From contig NZ_JAHNZT010000014.1 in the NCBI RefSeq assembly GCF_019039035.1, positions 1 through 64,000 on the forward strand: DNA of 64,000 bases, read 5' to 3'. The translations under genes and the position numbers were made by a program. Below, piece by piece: positions 51,656-60,390 of the stretch. This stretch comes from Citreicoccus inhibens (lineage in GTDB: Bacteria > Myxococcota > Myxococcia > Myxococcales > Myxococcaceae). Each line of letters starts with the position of its first letter. The stretch's first letter is position 1. The notes under the pieces were generated by a model. It was not told where the DNA came from. It saw nothing but the letters and a program-made list of their open reading frames with translations, and did not search any database.

Positions 51656-53140
51656 ATGAGCCAAGCCACCGCCCCCGTGTCCGCGGCACCCCACGCTCCC
51701 CGGGACTTCTACGGGGACTTGATGCGCACCTCGCAGGCCGCGCGCGCCGGCTTCCTCGCCGAGCGCGAGCGCTGGCTGCGGGGCGTGCCGGTGGAAGGCC
51801 GCGAGCAGCTCCTCTTCGAGTTCGAGATGTGGCTGCGGGGCGTGGAGCGCTACCTGAACCTCCACAACGCGGTGGTGGACATGCGCGCCCGTCCGCTCGT
51901 CACGCGCGACTTCCACGAGGAACTCGTGGACGTGCGGGACGCCATGGAGCGCGCGGTGCGCGTCGCGCGCCACCTACAGGATCCGGACAGCGACCCGAAG
52001 ATGGTGTTCCGCAAGTACGTGGAGACCCAGCTCGCGGATGACCGGGTGCGCCGCCTGCTCATCGAGGAGGAGTTGGACCAGGTCACTCCGCCCGAGAGCC
52101 TCTTCGTCCTGCGCGAGGCCTTCGACGCGCTGAAGAACCTGTTGGACCACCTGCTGCAATTGCCCGTCATCGGCCTGAGCCTCTTCCAGGACGTGGGCAA
52201 GCTGGCGCTGCGCGAGGTGGTCCTCAACCGCTACTTCCGGCCGTTCCGCCCGCTCGAGTTCCGCGTCGAATACGACCGGCTGCGCTCGCTGCGACTGCTG
52301 GACTCGTTGGCCACGTTGCCCGAGGACACGCGCCCGCTCTTCACCACCGCGTTCCTGGGCCTGTTCCGCGTGCTGCACTACCTGGCGCACGTGGACGCGG
52401 AGGCGCAGCCGCCGTTCCCGCGGCGGATCCGCGTGCTGCTGTCGCTCGTGCGCGGCGAGTGCTCGGCGCTGGCCAACTACCTGCACACGGAGCTGTCGCC
52501 GAAGGCGGGCCCCAAGCCGCTCCAGGCCGCGGCGCTGCGGGCCGCGCGCGACCTCGCCAAGGAGACGGACCGCATCGCGCGCGAGGTGCTCGTGGACCTG
52601 GACCGCGAGCCCGAGGCGCCGCGCCGCGCCGCCGATGCCTTCATCACCGTGCTGCGCGCGCAGGTGGTGGCGCTCGCCGAGGCCCTCTTCCCGGGCCTTG
52701 GGACGGGCGATGACGCCTTCGCGCAGCTCACCAGCGCGCAAGAGGCCGCGCTGAGGTTGCGCAAGGACCTGTGGGTCTACGCGCAGCTGTGCCGCGCGGC
52801 CGAGGCGCACTTGCGCGCCGACGATGTCCCCGCCGCCGAACGTGTCTTGGAGGCGCTCCGCTCGTTCCTCGACTACTTCCACGACGGCGGCTACCAGCTG
52901 CTGCGCTACGCGGATTACGACGCCTTCGATCGCTTCACCTCGCTGCTGGTGGAGCTGCCCTGGCCGCCAGAGGGCCCCGGCATCCGCAGCCGCCTCGCCG
53001 AGGACCTGCGCCGTTTCTCGCAGACGCTCGAGACGACCTTCCACGCGGTCAGCCGGCGCGCGCTTCTGCAGGGCCGGGGGTTTGATCGCCAGGAGGCGGA
53101 GGCCTTGCGCGACCGTTTCTTGCCCCCGGCGGCCCGCTAG
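51656..53140 (+). CDS. Large all-helical protein of unknown function downstream of ruvB
   Basis: The 494-residue product is predicted almost entirely helical and is rich in Arg, Leu, Glu and Ala. It has no signal peptide, membrane segment, nucleotide-binding loop or metal motif that I can see. Notable segments are FEFEMWLRGVERYLNLHNAV, ELVDVRDAMERAVRVARHL and LRSFLDYFHDGGYQLLRYAD. It begins 16 bp after the ruvB stop, so it is probably co-transcribed with ruvB. I recognise no family. Confidence 0.75.
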   Translation: MSQATAPVSAAPHAPRDFYGDLMRTSQAARAGFLAERERWLRGVPVEGREQLLFEFEMWLRGVERYLNLHNAVVDMRARPLVTRDFHEELVDVRDAMERAVRVARHLQDPDSDPKMVFRKYVETQLADDRVRRLLIEEELDQVTPPESLFVLREAFDALKNLLDHLLQLPVIGLSLFQDVGKLALREVVLNRYFRPFRPLEFRVEYDRLRSLRLLDSLATLPEDTRPLFTTAFLGLFRVLHYLAHVDAEAQPPFPRRIRVLLSLVRGECSALANYLHTELSPKAGPKPLQAAALRAARDLAKETDRIAREVLVDLDREPEAPRRAADAFITVLRAQVVALAEALFPGLGTGDDAFAQLTSAQEAALRLRKDLWVYAQLCRAAEAHLRADDVPAAERVLEALRSFLDYFHDGGYQLLRYADYDAFDRFTSLLVELPWPPEGPGIRSRLAEDLRRFSQTLETTFHAVSRRALLQGRGFDRQEAEALRDRFLPPAAR

Positions 53141-53557
53141 AGCCGCCCTCCCGGGTTTGCCTCGGGCCCGCCCGTTGCGATAGAGACCCGCCGCTGTTTC
53201 ACCCAGGACACGCACTCTCCGCGAAGTCGTGTCCTGGGGGCGAGGCGAGGCGGGTCGGGTGATGGATCTCGGACAAGGTTGTCACGGTGGTGCGGATGAA
53301 TTCCGCATTTCTTGGCGGGGCCCTGCCGGAGAAAGGGCCGGAGGTCCCGGACCGCGGCACCATTTCGCTAGCAGTTCCAAGAGGTTGGCGGACACAAGGA
53401 CCCGCTCGGGCGCGAGCCGCCTGTCACAGCGGGATGGCATGCTGATTGCTGTTGTGTGCGGCGCGTCAGACCACTGATGAACGGTAGGGCTCCCATCCGG
53501 CCTGGAGTCACACCCAGAGAGCGGCAGCAGCGAAGCAGCCACCGAGGCGACACCCAC
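53141..53557. other. Intergenic region upstream of lpxC, 417 bp
   Basis: It should hold the lpxC promoter. Base composition is slightly less G+C-biased than the coding regions. A frame at + 53229-53477 lacks a ribosome-binding site and has poor codon bias, so I do not call it. GAGGCGA at 53544 is the likely lpxC ribosome-binding site, though spaced somewhat far. No convincing hairpin or repeat was seen. Confidence 0.5.
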
Positions 53558-54502
53558 ATGTCCCAGTCCTTCCACAGCCAGCGCACTCTCTCTCAGACCG
53601 CCACTTGCCAAGGGGTGGGCCTCCACTCGGGCACGCCGGTGACGCTCACCCTGCGCCCCGCGCCGGCGGGCCATGGGATTGTGTTCGTGCGCACGGACCT
53701 GCCTCGGCCGGTGTCCATCCCCGCGCTGGCGGAGTACGTGGTGGACACGGCGCTGGCCACCTCGCTGGGCAAGGACGGCGTGCGGGTGGGCACGGTGGAG
53801 CACCTGATGTCGGCGCTGGCGGGGCTGGGCATCGACAACGCGCGGGTGGAGCTGGACGGGCCCGAGGTGCCCATCATGGACGGCAGCGCCGCCGTCTTCG
53901 CGCAGGTCATCCAGGAGGCGGGGGTTCGCGAGCTGGACGCGCCCCGTGAGTACCTCGTCATCAAGAAGCACGTGGCGGTGGCGGAAGGGGACAAGCAGGC
54001 CTCGCTCGCGCCGGCGCGCCGTTTCCGGATCAGCTGCACCATCGACTTCGAGCACCCCGTCATCCAGGGGCAGTCCTTCGACGTGGAGCTGAACGACCGC
54101 GGCTTCTCACGAGAGATTTCCCGCGCGCGCACGTTTGGTTTTCTGCGCGACGTGGAGAAGCTCAAGAAGCTGGGCCTGGCGCGCGGCGGCTCGCTGGAGA
54201 ACGCCATCGTGGTGGACGAGGTGTCCATCCTCAACCCCGAGGGCCTGCGCTTCCCGGACGAGTTCGTCCGCCACAAGATCCTCGACGCGGTGGGCGATGT
54301 GTCGCTCTTTGGTCGGCCTGTCATTGGACACATGACGGCCTACAAGACGGGCCATGCGCTCAATCACAAACTCGTGCGCAAGGTCCTGTCCGACCCCAGT
54401 GCATATGAGATTGTCACGGTGCGCCGGCCCGAGGTGGAGGGCATGGAGTTGGCGATGCCGGGCCTGTCGGGTGGTCTCGAATTGGAGCCGCTGGTCGCGT
54501 AG
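53558..54502 (+). CDS. lpxC: UDP-3-O-acyl-N-acetylglucosamine deacetylase LpxC
   Basis: LpxC is the committed zinc deacetylase of lipid A synthesis. The 314-residue product has the metal ligands His82 in VEHLMSALAGLGIDN and the later pair in RHKILDAVGD. The catalytic Glu lies just before His82, and the late His is in YKTGHALNHKLV. It has VGLHSG near the start and SREISRARTFGF in the middle, both LpxC hallmarks. The start MSQSFHSQRTLSQTATCQGV is at ATG 53558. Its presence confirms a lipid A-making Gram-negative envelope. Confidence 0.96.
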   Translation: MSQSFHSQRTLSQTATCQGVGLHSGTPVTLTLRPAPAGHGIVFVRTDLPRPVSIPALAEYVVDTALATSLGKDGVRVGTVEHLMSALAGLGIDNARVELDGPEVPIMDGSAAVFAQVIQEAGVRELDAPREYLVIKKHVAVAEGDKQASLAPARRFRISCTIDFEHPVIQGQSFDVELNDRGFSREISRARTFGFLRDVEKLKKLGLARGGSLENAIVVDEVSILNPEGLRFPDEFVRHKILDAVGDVSLFGRPVIGHMTAYKTGHALNHKLVRKVLSDPSAYEIVTVRRPEVEGMELAMPGLSGGLELEPLVA

Positions 54503-54549
54503 TTCCATTTGCTTGCCAGCCCTGAGCGCCTCGACTAAGTCCGCGCCTT

Positions 54550-55659
54550 ATGTCCTCTATGCGCCCCACTCGCGTCATTCTGGCCGCCGCACTCCTTGCG
54601 GCATCCCTCACCACCGGCTGCAACAAGGAGAAGGCTCCGGCGACCGCGCCGACGCAGGCGGCGACCGCCTCGGCGGGTGAGCTTGCTCCGGACGCCGTCG
54701 TCGCCACGTACGGCAACGGCCAGAAGGTCACCTTCGCTGAGCTGAACGATCGCATCAAGGATCCGCTCGCGAACCTCGACAAGCAGAAGTACCAGCTGCG
54801 CAAGCGGGGCCTGGAGGGGCTCGTCACGGAGCGCCTGGTGCAGGCCGAGGCGAAGAAGCACAACCAGACGGAGGACCAGTTCCTCAAGTCGGAGATCGAC
54901 GACAAGATCCCCGCGCCTTCCGATGACAAGGTGAAGGAGGTCTTCGAGGGGGCCAAGGGCCAGCTGCCCCCGGGCGCCACCGTCGACCAGATGAAGCCGC
55001 AGATCGTCGAGTACCTCACCGGTCAGCAGAAGCAGGAGCGCGCGCAGGCGCTCTTCGACGAGCTCCGCAAGCAGAACAACGTGCAGTACCAGCTCCCCGA
55101 GCCCCCGCGCCCGGCCGCCGAGCGCAAGCAGGTGGCTGCGACCGGCCCGGCCAAGGGCCCGGCGAACGCGCCCGTCACCATCGTGGAGTTCAGCGACTTC
55201 CAGTGCCCGTTCTGCAGCCGCGCCATCGCGACGGTGGACGAGGTGACCAAGACGTACGGTGACAAGGTGCACCTGGTGTTCCGCAACTTCCCGCTCGACT
55301 TCCACAAGGACGCGCAGAAGGCCGCCGAGGCCGCTCAGTGCGCCAACGACCAGGGCAAGTTCTGGGAGATGCACGACAAGCTCTTCGCCAGCCAGCAGCA
55401 GGGCCTGGGCGTGGACAACCTGAAGAAGTACGCCGCCGAGCTGAAGCTGGACACGGCGAAGTTCGACAAGTGCCTGGACTCGGGTGAGAAGGCCGCAGTC
55501 GTGAAGGCGGACCAGGCGGACGGCGCGAAGGTCGGCGTCAACGGCACGCCGGCGTTCTTCATCAACGGCATCATGCTCTCGGGCGCGCAGCCCTTCGAGG
55601 AGTTCAAGAGCATCATCGACGCCGAGCTGGCGGGCGGTCAGAAGGCCGAGCAGAAGTAG
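54550..55659 (+). CDS. Lipoprotein joining a SurA-like N-domain to a DsbA-like thioredoxin domain
   Basis: The 369-residue precursor has lipobox LTTGC. Residues ~45-195 resemble the helical chaperone domain of SurA/PpiC proteins (FAELNDRIKDPLANLDKQKY, LEGLVTERLVQAEAKKHNQT, ending RAQALFDELRKQ). No rotamase domain follows. Instead, after a Pro/Ala linker, comes a DsbA/DsbG-like thioredoxin domain with FSDFQCPFCSRA (CPFC active site) and the cis-Pro region NGTPAFFING. A tethered chaperone-plus-thiol-oxidoreductase acting on unfolded envelope proteins is the natural inference. ATG 54559 is an alternative start. Confidence 0.85.
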   Translation: MSSMRPTRVILAAALLAASLTTGCNKEKAPATAPTQAATASAGELAPDAVVATYGNGQKVTFAELNDRIKDPLANLDKQKYQLRKRGLEGLVTERLVQAEAKKHNQTEDQFLKSEIDDKIPAPSDDKVKEVFEGAKGQLPPGATVDQMKPQIVEYLTGQQKQERAQALFDELRKQNNVQYQLPEPPRPAAERKQVAATGPAKGPANAPVTIVEFSDFQCPFCSRAIATVDEVTKTYGDKVHLVFRNFPLDFHKDAQKAAEAAQCANDQGKFWEMHDKLFASQQQGLGVDNLKKYAAELKLDTAKFDKCLDSGEKAAVVKADQADGAKVGVNGTPAFFINGIMLSGAQPFEEFKSIIDAELAGGQKAEQK

Positions 55660-55677
55660 TTTCTTGGAGGCCTCGCG

Positions 55678-56913
55678 GTGGCGGCGCGACCCAAGGCCCT
55701 TCCGAAAGTCAGCGGCGAGTCGGCCTCGCTCGAACTCGAGCGACCGCTCGCCGCTGCTGTTTCTGGCGAGCGTCCCCTCGCGGCGCACTTCCTGGCGCCC
55801 GAGGGGCTCGTCCTCTTGCAGGACTCGCCCGCGGTCGCCGGCTTCTTCGCGGGCAGCCTGGGCACGTTGTCCGTGGAGGAAGCCTTCGCCCACGTCCTGT
55901 CTGGCATCCGCACGGGGCAGCTCGTGGTGCAGCACGGGGCGGTGCGTCGCTCGGTGTCGTTCCGGGACGGGCAGGTGGTGTTCGCCACCTCCACGGAGCC
56001 CTGGGAGCGCCTGGGCACGGTGCTCACGCGCCTGGGGCTGGTGTCCGAGGCGCGGCTCCGCGAGGCGCTCACGCGGGTGACGTCGTCGCGCCGGCTGGGG
56101 CAGGTGCTGACGTCCTCGGGCTGGGTGACGGAGGCGAACCTCTACAGCGCGATGACGTACGTGGTGCGCGAGGTGGTGCTCAACCTCTTCGAGATGATGG
56201 AGGGCAGCTTCCTCTTCGTGGAGACGCGCGTGCCGGTGGCGGACGCGGTGAAGCTGCCCGAGCGCACGCGCGACCTGGTCCTCGCCGGCATCAAGCGCGC
56301 GGAGGAGACGGTCCGTTTGCGCCGGAACCTCCCGGATGAGCTGTGGGTGGTGCCGGGCTCCGAGGGGCCGCTGCCCGGGGACGAGGCCCTCTTCGCGAAG
56401 CTGGGCGCGGGCGCCTCGCTGGGCGCGATGCGCGCCGCGTACCCGGGCAGTCAGTACTCGTTCTACACGTGGTTCCAGGAGGGCCTGCGCGGGCGCAACC
56501 TGCTCACCCGCGCGCCCGAGCCCGTCACCTCGGCGGGGCCCGAGGTCGAGGGCATGGCGTGGGAGCTGCTCTCCGCCGAGGAGCGCTACAACCTCCTGCT
56601 GTCGCTGGTGCACCGCGCGCTGCGCGACGCGGGCAACCCGGTGGATCTGCTGCGCGGCTTCCTGGATGCACCACCTCCGGGGCTGGAGAGCGCCTACGCG
56701 GGCGTGGCGCTCGGTCCGGATGGGCGGGTGGACGTGGCGCGGCTTCGCGCGAATGTCTCCAGCGGTGGGGAGGCGGTGGGCCGCGCGCTCGCGTTGGAGG
56801 CCCTGGACGCGCTGGTGGCCTACGCCCTGTTCTCCGCGCGCAACGTCTTGCCCGCCGAGGTGGCCGAGCGGCTGGCGAACACCTACCGCACCCTGCAGGG
56901 AAGCCCCACGTAG
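55678..56913 (+). CDS. DUF4388 (PATAN-like) domain protein
   Basis: The 411-residue product starts at GTG 55678 behind TTGGAGG, 18 bp after the preceding gene. It contains a DUF4388-type region at ~60-185: GTLSVEEAFAHVLSGIRTGQ, then VSFRDGQVVFATS, then LYSAMTYVVREVVLNLFEM. A helical C-terminal domain of unknown type follows. No membrane segment or catalytic motif. Proteins of this family act as adaptors in signalling and motility in myxobacteria and cyanobacteria (PatA-related). It is the second DUF4388 protein of the window. Confidence 0.8.
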   Translation: MAARPKALPKVSGESASLELERPLAAAVSGERPLAAHFLAPEGLVLLQDSPAVAGFFAGSLGTLSVEEAFAHVLSGIRTGQLVVQHGAVRRSVSFRDGQVVFATSTEPWERLGTVLTRLGLVSEARLREALTRVTSSRRLGQVLTSSGWVTEANLYSAMTYVVREVVLNLFEMMEGSFLFVETRVPVADAVKLPERTRDLVLAGIKRAEETVRLRRNLPDELWVVPGSEGPLPGDEALFAKLGAGASLGAMRAAYPGSQYSFYTWFQEGLRGRNLLTRAPEPVTSAGPEVEGMAWELLSAEERYNLLLSLVHRALRDAGNPVDLLRGFLDAPPPGLESAYAGVALGPDGRVDVARLRANVSSGGEAVGRALALEALDALVAYALFSARNVLPAEVAERLANTYRTLQGSPT

Positions 56914-57048
56914 CGTCGCGCACGGGGCCGTGCGCGCGAGCTTCCTGCGCCGGACATCCCCACGCCTTCCCACCCGGCGGGCCCTGGTTGCCCCCTCTCG
57001 GTGTGCGCAGCTTGCCCTCCCAACGGCCTGCGGGCGGGGAGCGGCGAC

Positions 57049-57630
57049 ATGGGCGCGAAGTGGGTGTTGCGGTGGGGACTGTTGGTGCTGTGCACGGCGT
57101 GTGGCGCGACGCGCCAGCCCGTGGTGCGGGCCGACGAGGGCGTGGGCGGCTCGGGCAGCGCAAGCCAGTCCGCCGCGCCTCGTCGCTATGTGGATGAGGA
57201 CCTCGGCTTCGAGATCATCCGCCCCACCGCCGAGTGGCAGCTCGACGAGATGAACGAGCGCACCCCGGAGGGCCTCTCCATCCCCGTCATCCTGCGCCAC
57301 CGCTCCTCGGGCGCGCAGGTGGTGCTGCAGGTGGCGCCCGGCGTCGCGACGCCCACCCAGTTCGCCGAGCGGCTGACGGAGGGGCTGCGCCAGCAGCCGG
57401 GCTTCACCACCACGGACCCACAGCCCATCTCGCTGTCGGACAACGCGGTGGGCTTCAACTTCCAGGTGGGGGATGGCGTGCGCGGTCGCGTGGCCGTGCG
57501 CGAGGGCAACTCGGGCCGCGTCCTCATGCTGCTGGCCACGTGGCCCACGGAGGCGTCGGCGGAGGTGCTGCGCAGCGTGGACGCCCTGTTGGAGGGCGTC
57601 CATCCGCTGCCCGAGCCCGACCACGGCTGA
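57049..57630 (+). CDS. Small lipoprotein of unknown function
   Basis: The 193-residue precursor starts at ATG 57049 behind GGGGAG and has lipobox LCTAC. The mature part begins disordered (Gly/Ser/Ala-rich), then folds as alpha/beta with YVDEDLGFEIIRPTAEWQLD, IPVILRHRSSGAQVVLQVAP and a C-terminal helix ATWPTEASAEVLRSVDALL. This pattern is reminiscent of small PsbP/Mog1-like lipoproteins; I make no firm family call. A 9-bp GC hairpin (56917-56936) directly after the preceding stop may be a weak terminator. Confidence 0.75.
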   Translation: MGAKWVLRWGLLVLCTACGATRQPVVRADEGVGGSGSASQSAAPRRYVDEDLGFEIIRPTAEWQLDEMNERTPEGLSIPVILRHRSSGAQVVLQVAPGVATPTQFAERLTEGLRQQPGFTTTDPQPISLSDNAVGFNFQVGDGVRGRVAVREGNSGRVLMLLATWPTEASAEVLRSVDALLEGVHPLPEPDHG

Positions 57631-57654
57631 GCGCCGTGGCCGGGGTGCTTCAGC

Positions 57655-59232
57655 TCAGCGCGCGGCGGCCTTGCGGGGGGCCTTCGCGGGCTTCGGCGCG
57701 GGGACCTCGTCGTGCGTGTCGGCCGCGCGCTGGCGGACCAGCTCGACCAGGGTTCGCAGGCCCACGCCCGTGGCGCCCTTGCCGAAGTAGCCGCGCTCCT
57801 TGGGGCTGGTGGACGGGCCCGCGATATCCAGGTGCACCCACGGCGTGTCGCCGACGAACTCCTTGAGGAAGAGCGCCGCGTTGATGGCGCCGCCCCAGCG
57901 CTCGCCCGCGTTCTTCATGTCCGCGACCTCGGAGCGCAGCGCGTCCTTCTGCAGGTCCGAGATGGGCAGGCGCCAGAACTCCTCGCCGGCGTTGCTCGCG
58001 GCCTCCAGCACGGACCACATGGCCTCGTCGTCCTCGCCGAACGCGCCGACGATGTAGTTGCCCAGCGCGACGATGCAGGCGCCCGTGAGGGTGGCCAGGT
58101 CCACGATGGTGGCGGGCTTGTGCTCGCAGGCCCAGGTGAGGATGTCGCCCAGCACGAGCCGGCCCTCGGCGTCCGTGTTGGTGATCTCCACCGTCTTGCC
58201 CGAGCGCGCGGTGAGGATGTCCCCGGGGCGGTACGCCGTGCCGGAGGGCATGTTCTCGCACGCGCCGATGAAGGCATGCACGGGGAAGGGGGGCTTGAGC
58301 GCGCCGATGACCTTCATGGCGCCCAGCACCGCGGCCGAGCCCGCCATGTCCGTCTTCATGTCCACCATGGCATCGGCGGGCTTGAGCGACAGGCCACCCG
58401 AGTCGAAGGTGATGGCCTTGCCCACCAGCGCCAGCGGCGGACGCTTGGCGTCCTTGGCGTTCTTGGGGATGTAGGCCACGTGGATGAGCTTGGGCTCCTC
58501 CACGCTCCCGGCCGTGACGCCCAGGAACATGCCCATCTTCAGCCGCTCGATCTCCTTGCGGCCGCCGATGGTGGCCTTGAGGCCCGCGTCCTTGGCGGCC
58601 TCCTGCGCGGCCTGCGCGAGCCGCGTGGGCGTCACCACGTTGGGCGGCTCGTTGACCAGGTCACGCGCCCAGTTGACGGCCTCGGCCACGTTGCGGGCCA
58701 GGGTGACGGCGCCATCCAGCGCCTTGTCCTTCTGCACGCCCTCGGGCAGCAGCAGCGCGACGCGCCCCAGCTTGGGCCCGCCCTTGTCCTCCTTCGCGGA
58801 GGCCTTGTACTTGTCGAAGCGGTAGGCCCCCAGCTCCAGGCCCTCGACCGTGGCGCGGAGGGCCTCGTCGGCGTGGCTGGTGGTGGGCACCGCGATGGCG
58901 AGGCTCGTGACCTTCAGGCGCTGCGCCGTCTTGGCCGCGCGGCCCGCGGCGAGGCGGAGGACCTCGGGGCGGTAGCGCGCGCGGGCACCCAGGCCCAGCA
59001 GCAGCACGCGCTCGGCGCCGAGGCGGCCCAGGGTGTGGATGACGAAGGACTGCTCGGCCTTGGCCTTGAAGCCCTCTTGCGCGGCGGCGGCGCGCAGCTT
59101 GCCCTCGAAGGCCGCGTCCGCCGCGGCCAGGGGCTCGGGCGCGCTCGGCCCCAGGTCTCCCTCGAACAAGGGGATGACGAGCAGATCTCCGCTCGCGCGC
59201 GTGGCGTCGCCAGTGTGGAGACTGAATTGCAT
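57655..59232 (-). CDS. pepA: Leucyl aminopeptidase (M17 family)
   Basis: A two-metal aminopeptidase that removes N-terminal residues from peptides. The 525-residue product has the M17 C-terminal catalytic domain: VGKAITFDSGGLSLKP (Lys and Asp ligands), DMKTDMAGSAAVLGAM and the signature NTDAEGRLVLGD, with the catalytic Lys and Arg in place. The N-terminal macro-like domain is normal. A Lys/Ala/Pro tail (PAPKPAKAPRKAAAR) extends the C-terminus. The family also includes DNA-binding PepA proteins in enterobacteria; no such role can be read here. Confidence 0.95.
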   Translation of the reverse strand: MQFSLHTGDATRASGDLLVIPLFEGDLGPSAPEPLAAADAAFEGKLRAAAAQEGFKAKAEQSFVIHTLGRLGAERVLLLGLGARARYRPEVLRLAAGRAAKTAQRLKVTSLAIAVPTTSHADEALRATVEGLELGAYRFDKYKASAKEDKGGPKLGRVALLLPEGVQKDKALDGAVTLARNVAEAVNWARDLVNEPPNVVTPTRLAQAAQEAAKDAGLKATIGGRKEIERLKMGMFLGVTAGSVEEPKLIHVAYIPKNAKDAKRPPLALVGKAITFDSGGLSLKPADAMVDMKTDMAGSAAVLGAMKVIGALKPPFPVHAFIGACENMPSGTAYRPGDILTARSGKTVEITNTDAEGRLVLGDILTWACEHKPATIVDLATLTGACIVALGNYIVGAFGEDDEAMWSVLEAASNAGEEFWRLPISDLQKDALRSEVADMKNAGERWGGAINAALFLKEFVGDTPWVHLDIAGPSTSPKERGYFGKGATGVGLRTLVELVRQRAADTHDEVPAPKPAKAPRKAAAR

Positions 59233-59369
59233 GGGCGCTTGAACTCCTGAACGGATGGAAAGGGGATTTCGGAGCCGGCGACTGTAACGCCCAGGTTGTT
59301 ACGCGCAAAGCGATGGATTTCACTGAGGCATTGCATTGACGCGTCGCGCTGGCTAGCTGTGAGGTCGGG

Positions 59370-60263
59370 ATGCCCACCCTGTTGCTTCATCTGACCGCCA
59401 TCGAACGGTTGGCCGCCAATCCAGGCAGCCTTCCTCCGGACTGGGTTCGCGCCCTGGCGGAAGACCTTCCCTATGCGCGCTTCGGCGCGGCGCTGCCGGA
59501 TCTCCCGCTGTGCGCGGGCGTGCGCGGTGGACTCGCGGCGCTGTGGCCCGAGCACCACCTGCCACTGTTCGCGCGGCTGTATCACGAGCGCGCGCCCGTG
59601 GGCCTCGGCCTGAAGATGGCGGAGCTCGTGGCGACCGGCGCGCTCGTGGGCACCGAGCCCGGCATGGCGCTGCTCGCGGGCTACTTCACGCACCTGTGCC
59701 TGGATCGCCGCCTCCATCCGGAAGTGGATCGGCTGGTGGCGCGTCACCGGCGTCGGCCGGACAGCGCGCTCGATGCGCATCGCCAGGTCGAGTGGGCCCA
59801 GACGCTCTTCTACCTGCGCGAGCTGCACGGCATGGAGCTGCTCGGCACGTCGCGGCTGCGCGAGAAGTTCCAGGTGGTGAAGAGCCCCGGCTTCCCGTAC
59901 CGCGGCATCGGGCGCGGCATCTACGAACTGGTGCGACTGGCCTCTCAGGAGCGCGTGGGGCAGGCGCCGACCAAGGCGGAAGTGGACGGCTGGGTGCGCG
60001 GGCTCTACCTGTCCGGCGTCGTGCTCTCCAGCCCGGTGGGCCGCGCGCGGACGCTGCCGGCGTACACGCACCTGTCGTTCCAGGAGCTGTACCGCAACGA
60101 CAACTTCGACTTCGTGCAGGAGGTAGAGGGTGCGCTGGAGCTCACGCGCACGCTCCTTCGCCGGCTCCACGGCTACATGACGCGCGGGACCTTCACGCCG
60201 CGCACGCGCGCACGCTTCCTCGAGGAGTTTCCCGAGGGCACCATCGGCGCGAACGCCGCCTAG
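59370..60263 (+). CDS. Zinc-dependent phospholipase C-like protein
   Basis: The 297-residue product starts MPTLLLHLTAIERLAANPGS and has YARFGAALPDLPL, then GYFTHLCLDRRLHP, then AHRQVEWAQTLFY. The ordered His and Asp residues at these positions match the zinc-ligand pattern of the bacterial phospholipase C/S1-P1 nuclease-like family. No signal peptide is evident, so it is probably cytoplasmic. Family placement is by motif pattern only and moderately sure; substrate unknown. Confidence 0.68.
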   Translation: MPTLLLHLTAIERLAANPGSLPPDWVRALAEDLPYARFGAALPDLPLCAGVRGGLAALWPEHHLPLFARLYHERAPVGLGLKMAELVATGALVGTEPGMALLAGYFTHLCLDRRLHPEVDRLVARHRRRPDSALDAHRQVEWAQTLFYLRELHGMELLGTSRLREKFQVVKSPGFPYRGIGRGIYELVRLASQERVGQAPTKAEVDGWVRGLYLSGVVLSSPVGRARTLPAYTHLSFQELYRNDNFDFVQEVEGALELTRTLLRRLHGYMTRGTFTPRTRARFLEEFPEGTIGANAA

Positions 60264-60390
60264 TCAGCGCCGCATTCGCCCTGGAGTACGACGCGGGGCA
60301 CGCGGCGCGAGCAGCCGGCCGGGCGGGCCCCGTTCCGCGACGGGAATGCCGCTATTCGCACGGGGGATCCGCTCCTATCCTCGGTGAGGA

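Noticed and set aside
53229-53477. Open frame of 82 codons upstream of lpxC
   Set aside because: No ribosome-binding site, codon use unlike neighbours, and it occupies the expected promoter region.
56917-56936. CGCGCACGG/CCGTGCGCG hairpin after the second DUF4388 gene
   Set aside because: Strong stem but a two-base loop and no T-tract, so not called as a terminator on its own.
59284-59302. GTAAC...GTTAC inverted repeat between pepA and the phospholipase-like gene
   Set aside because: Arms of only five bases with a 9-base gap; likely by chance.
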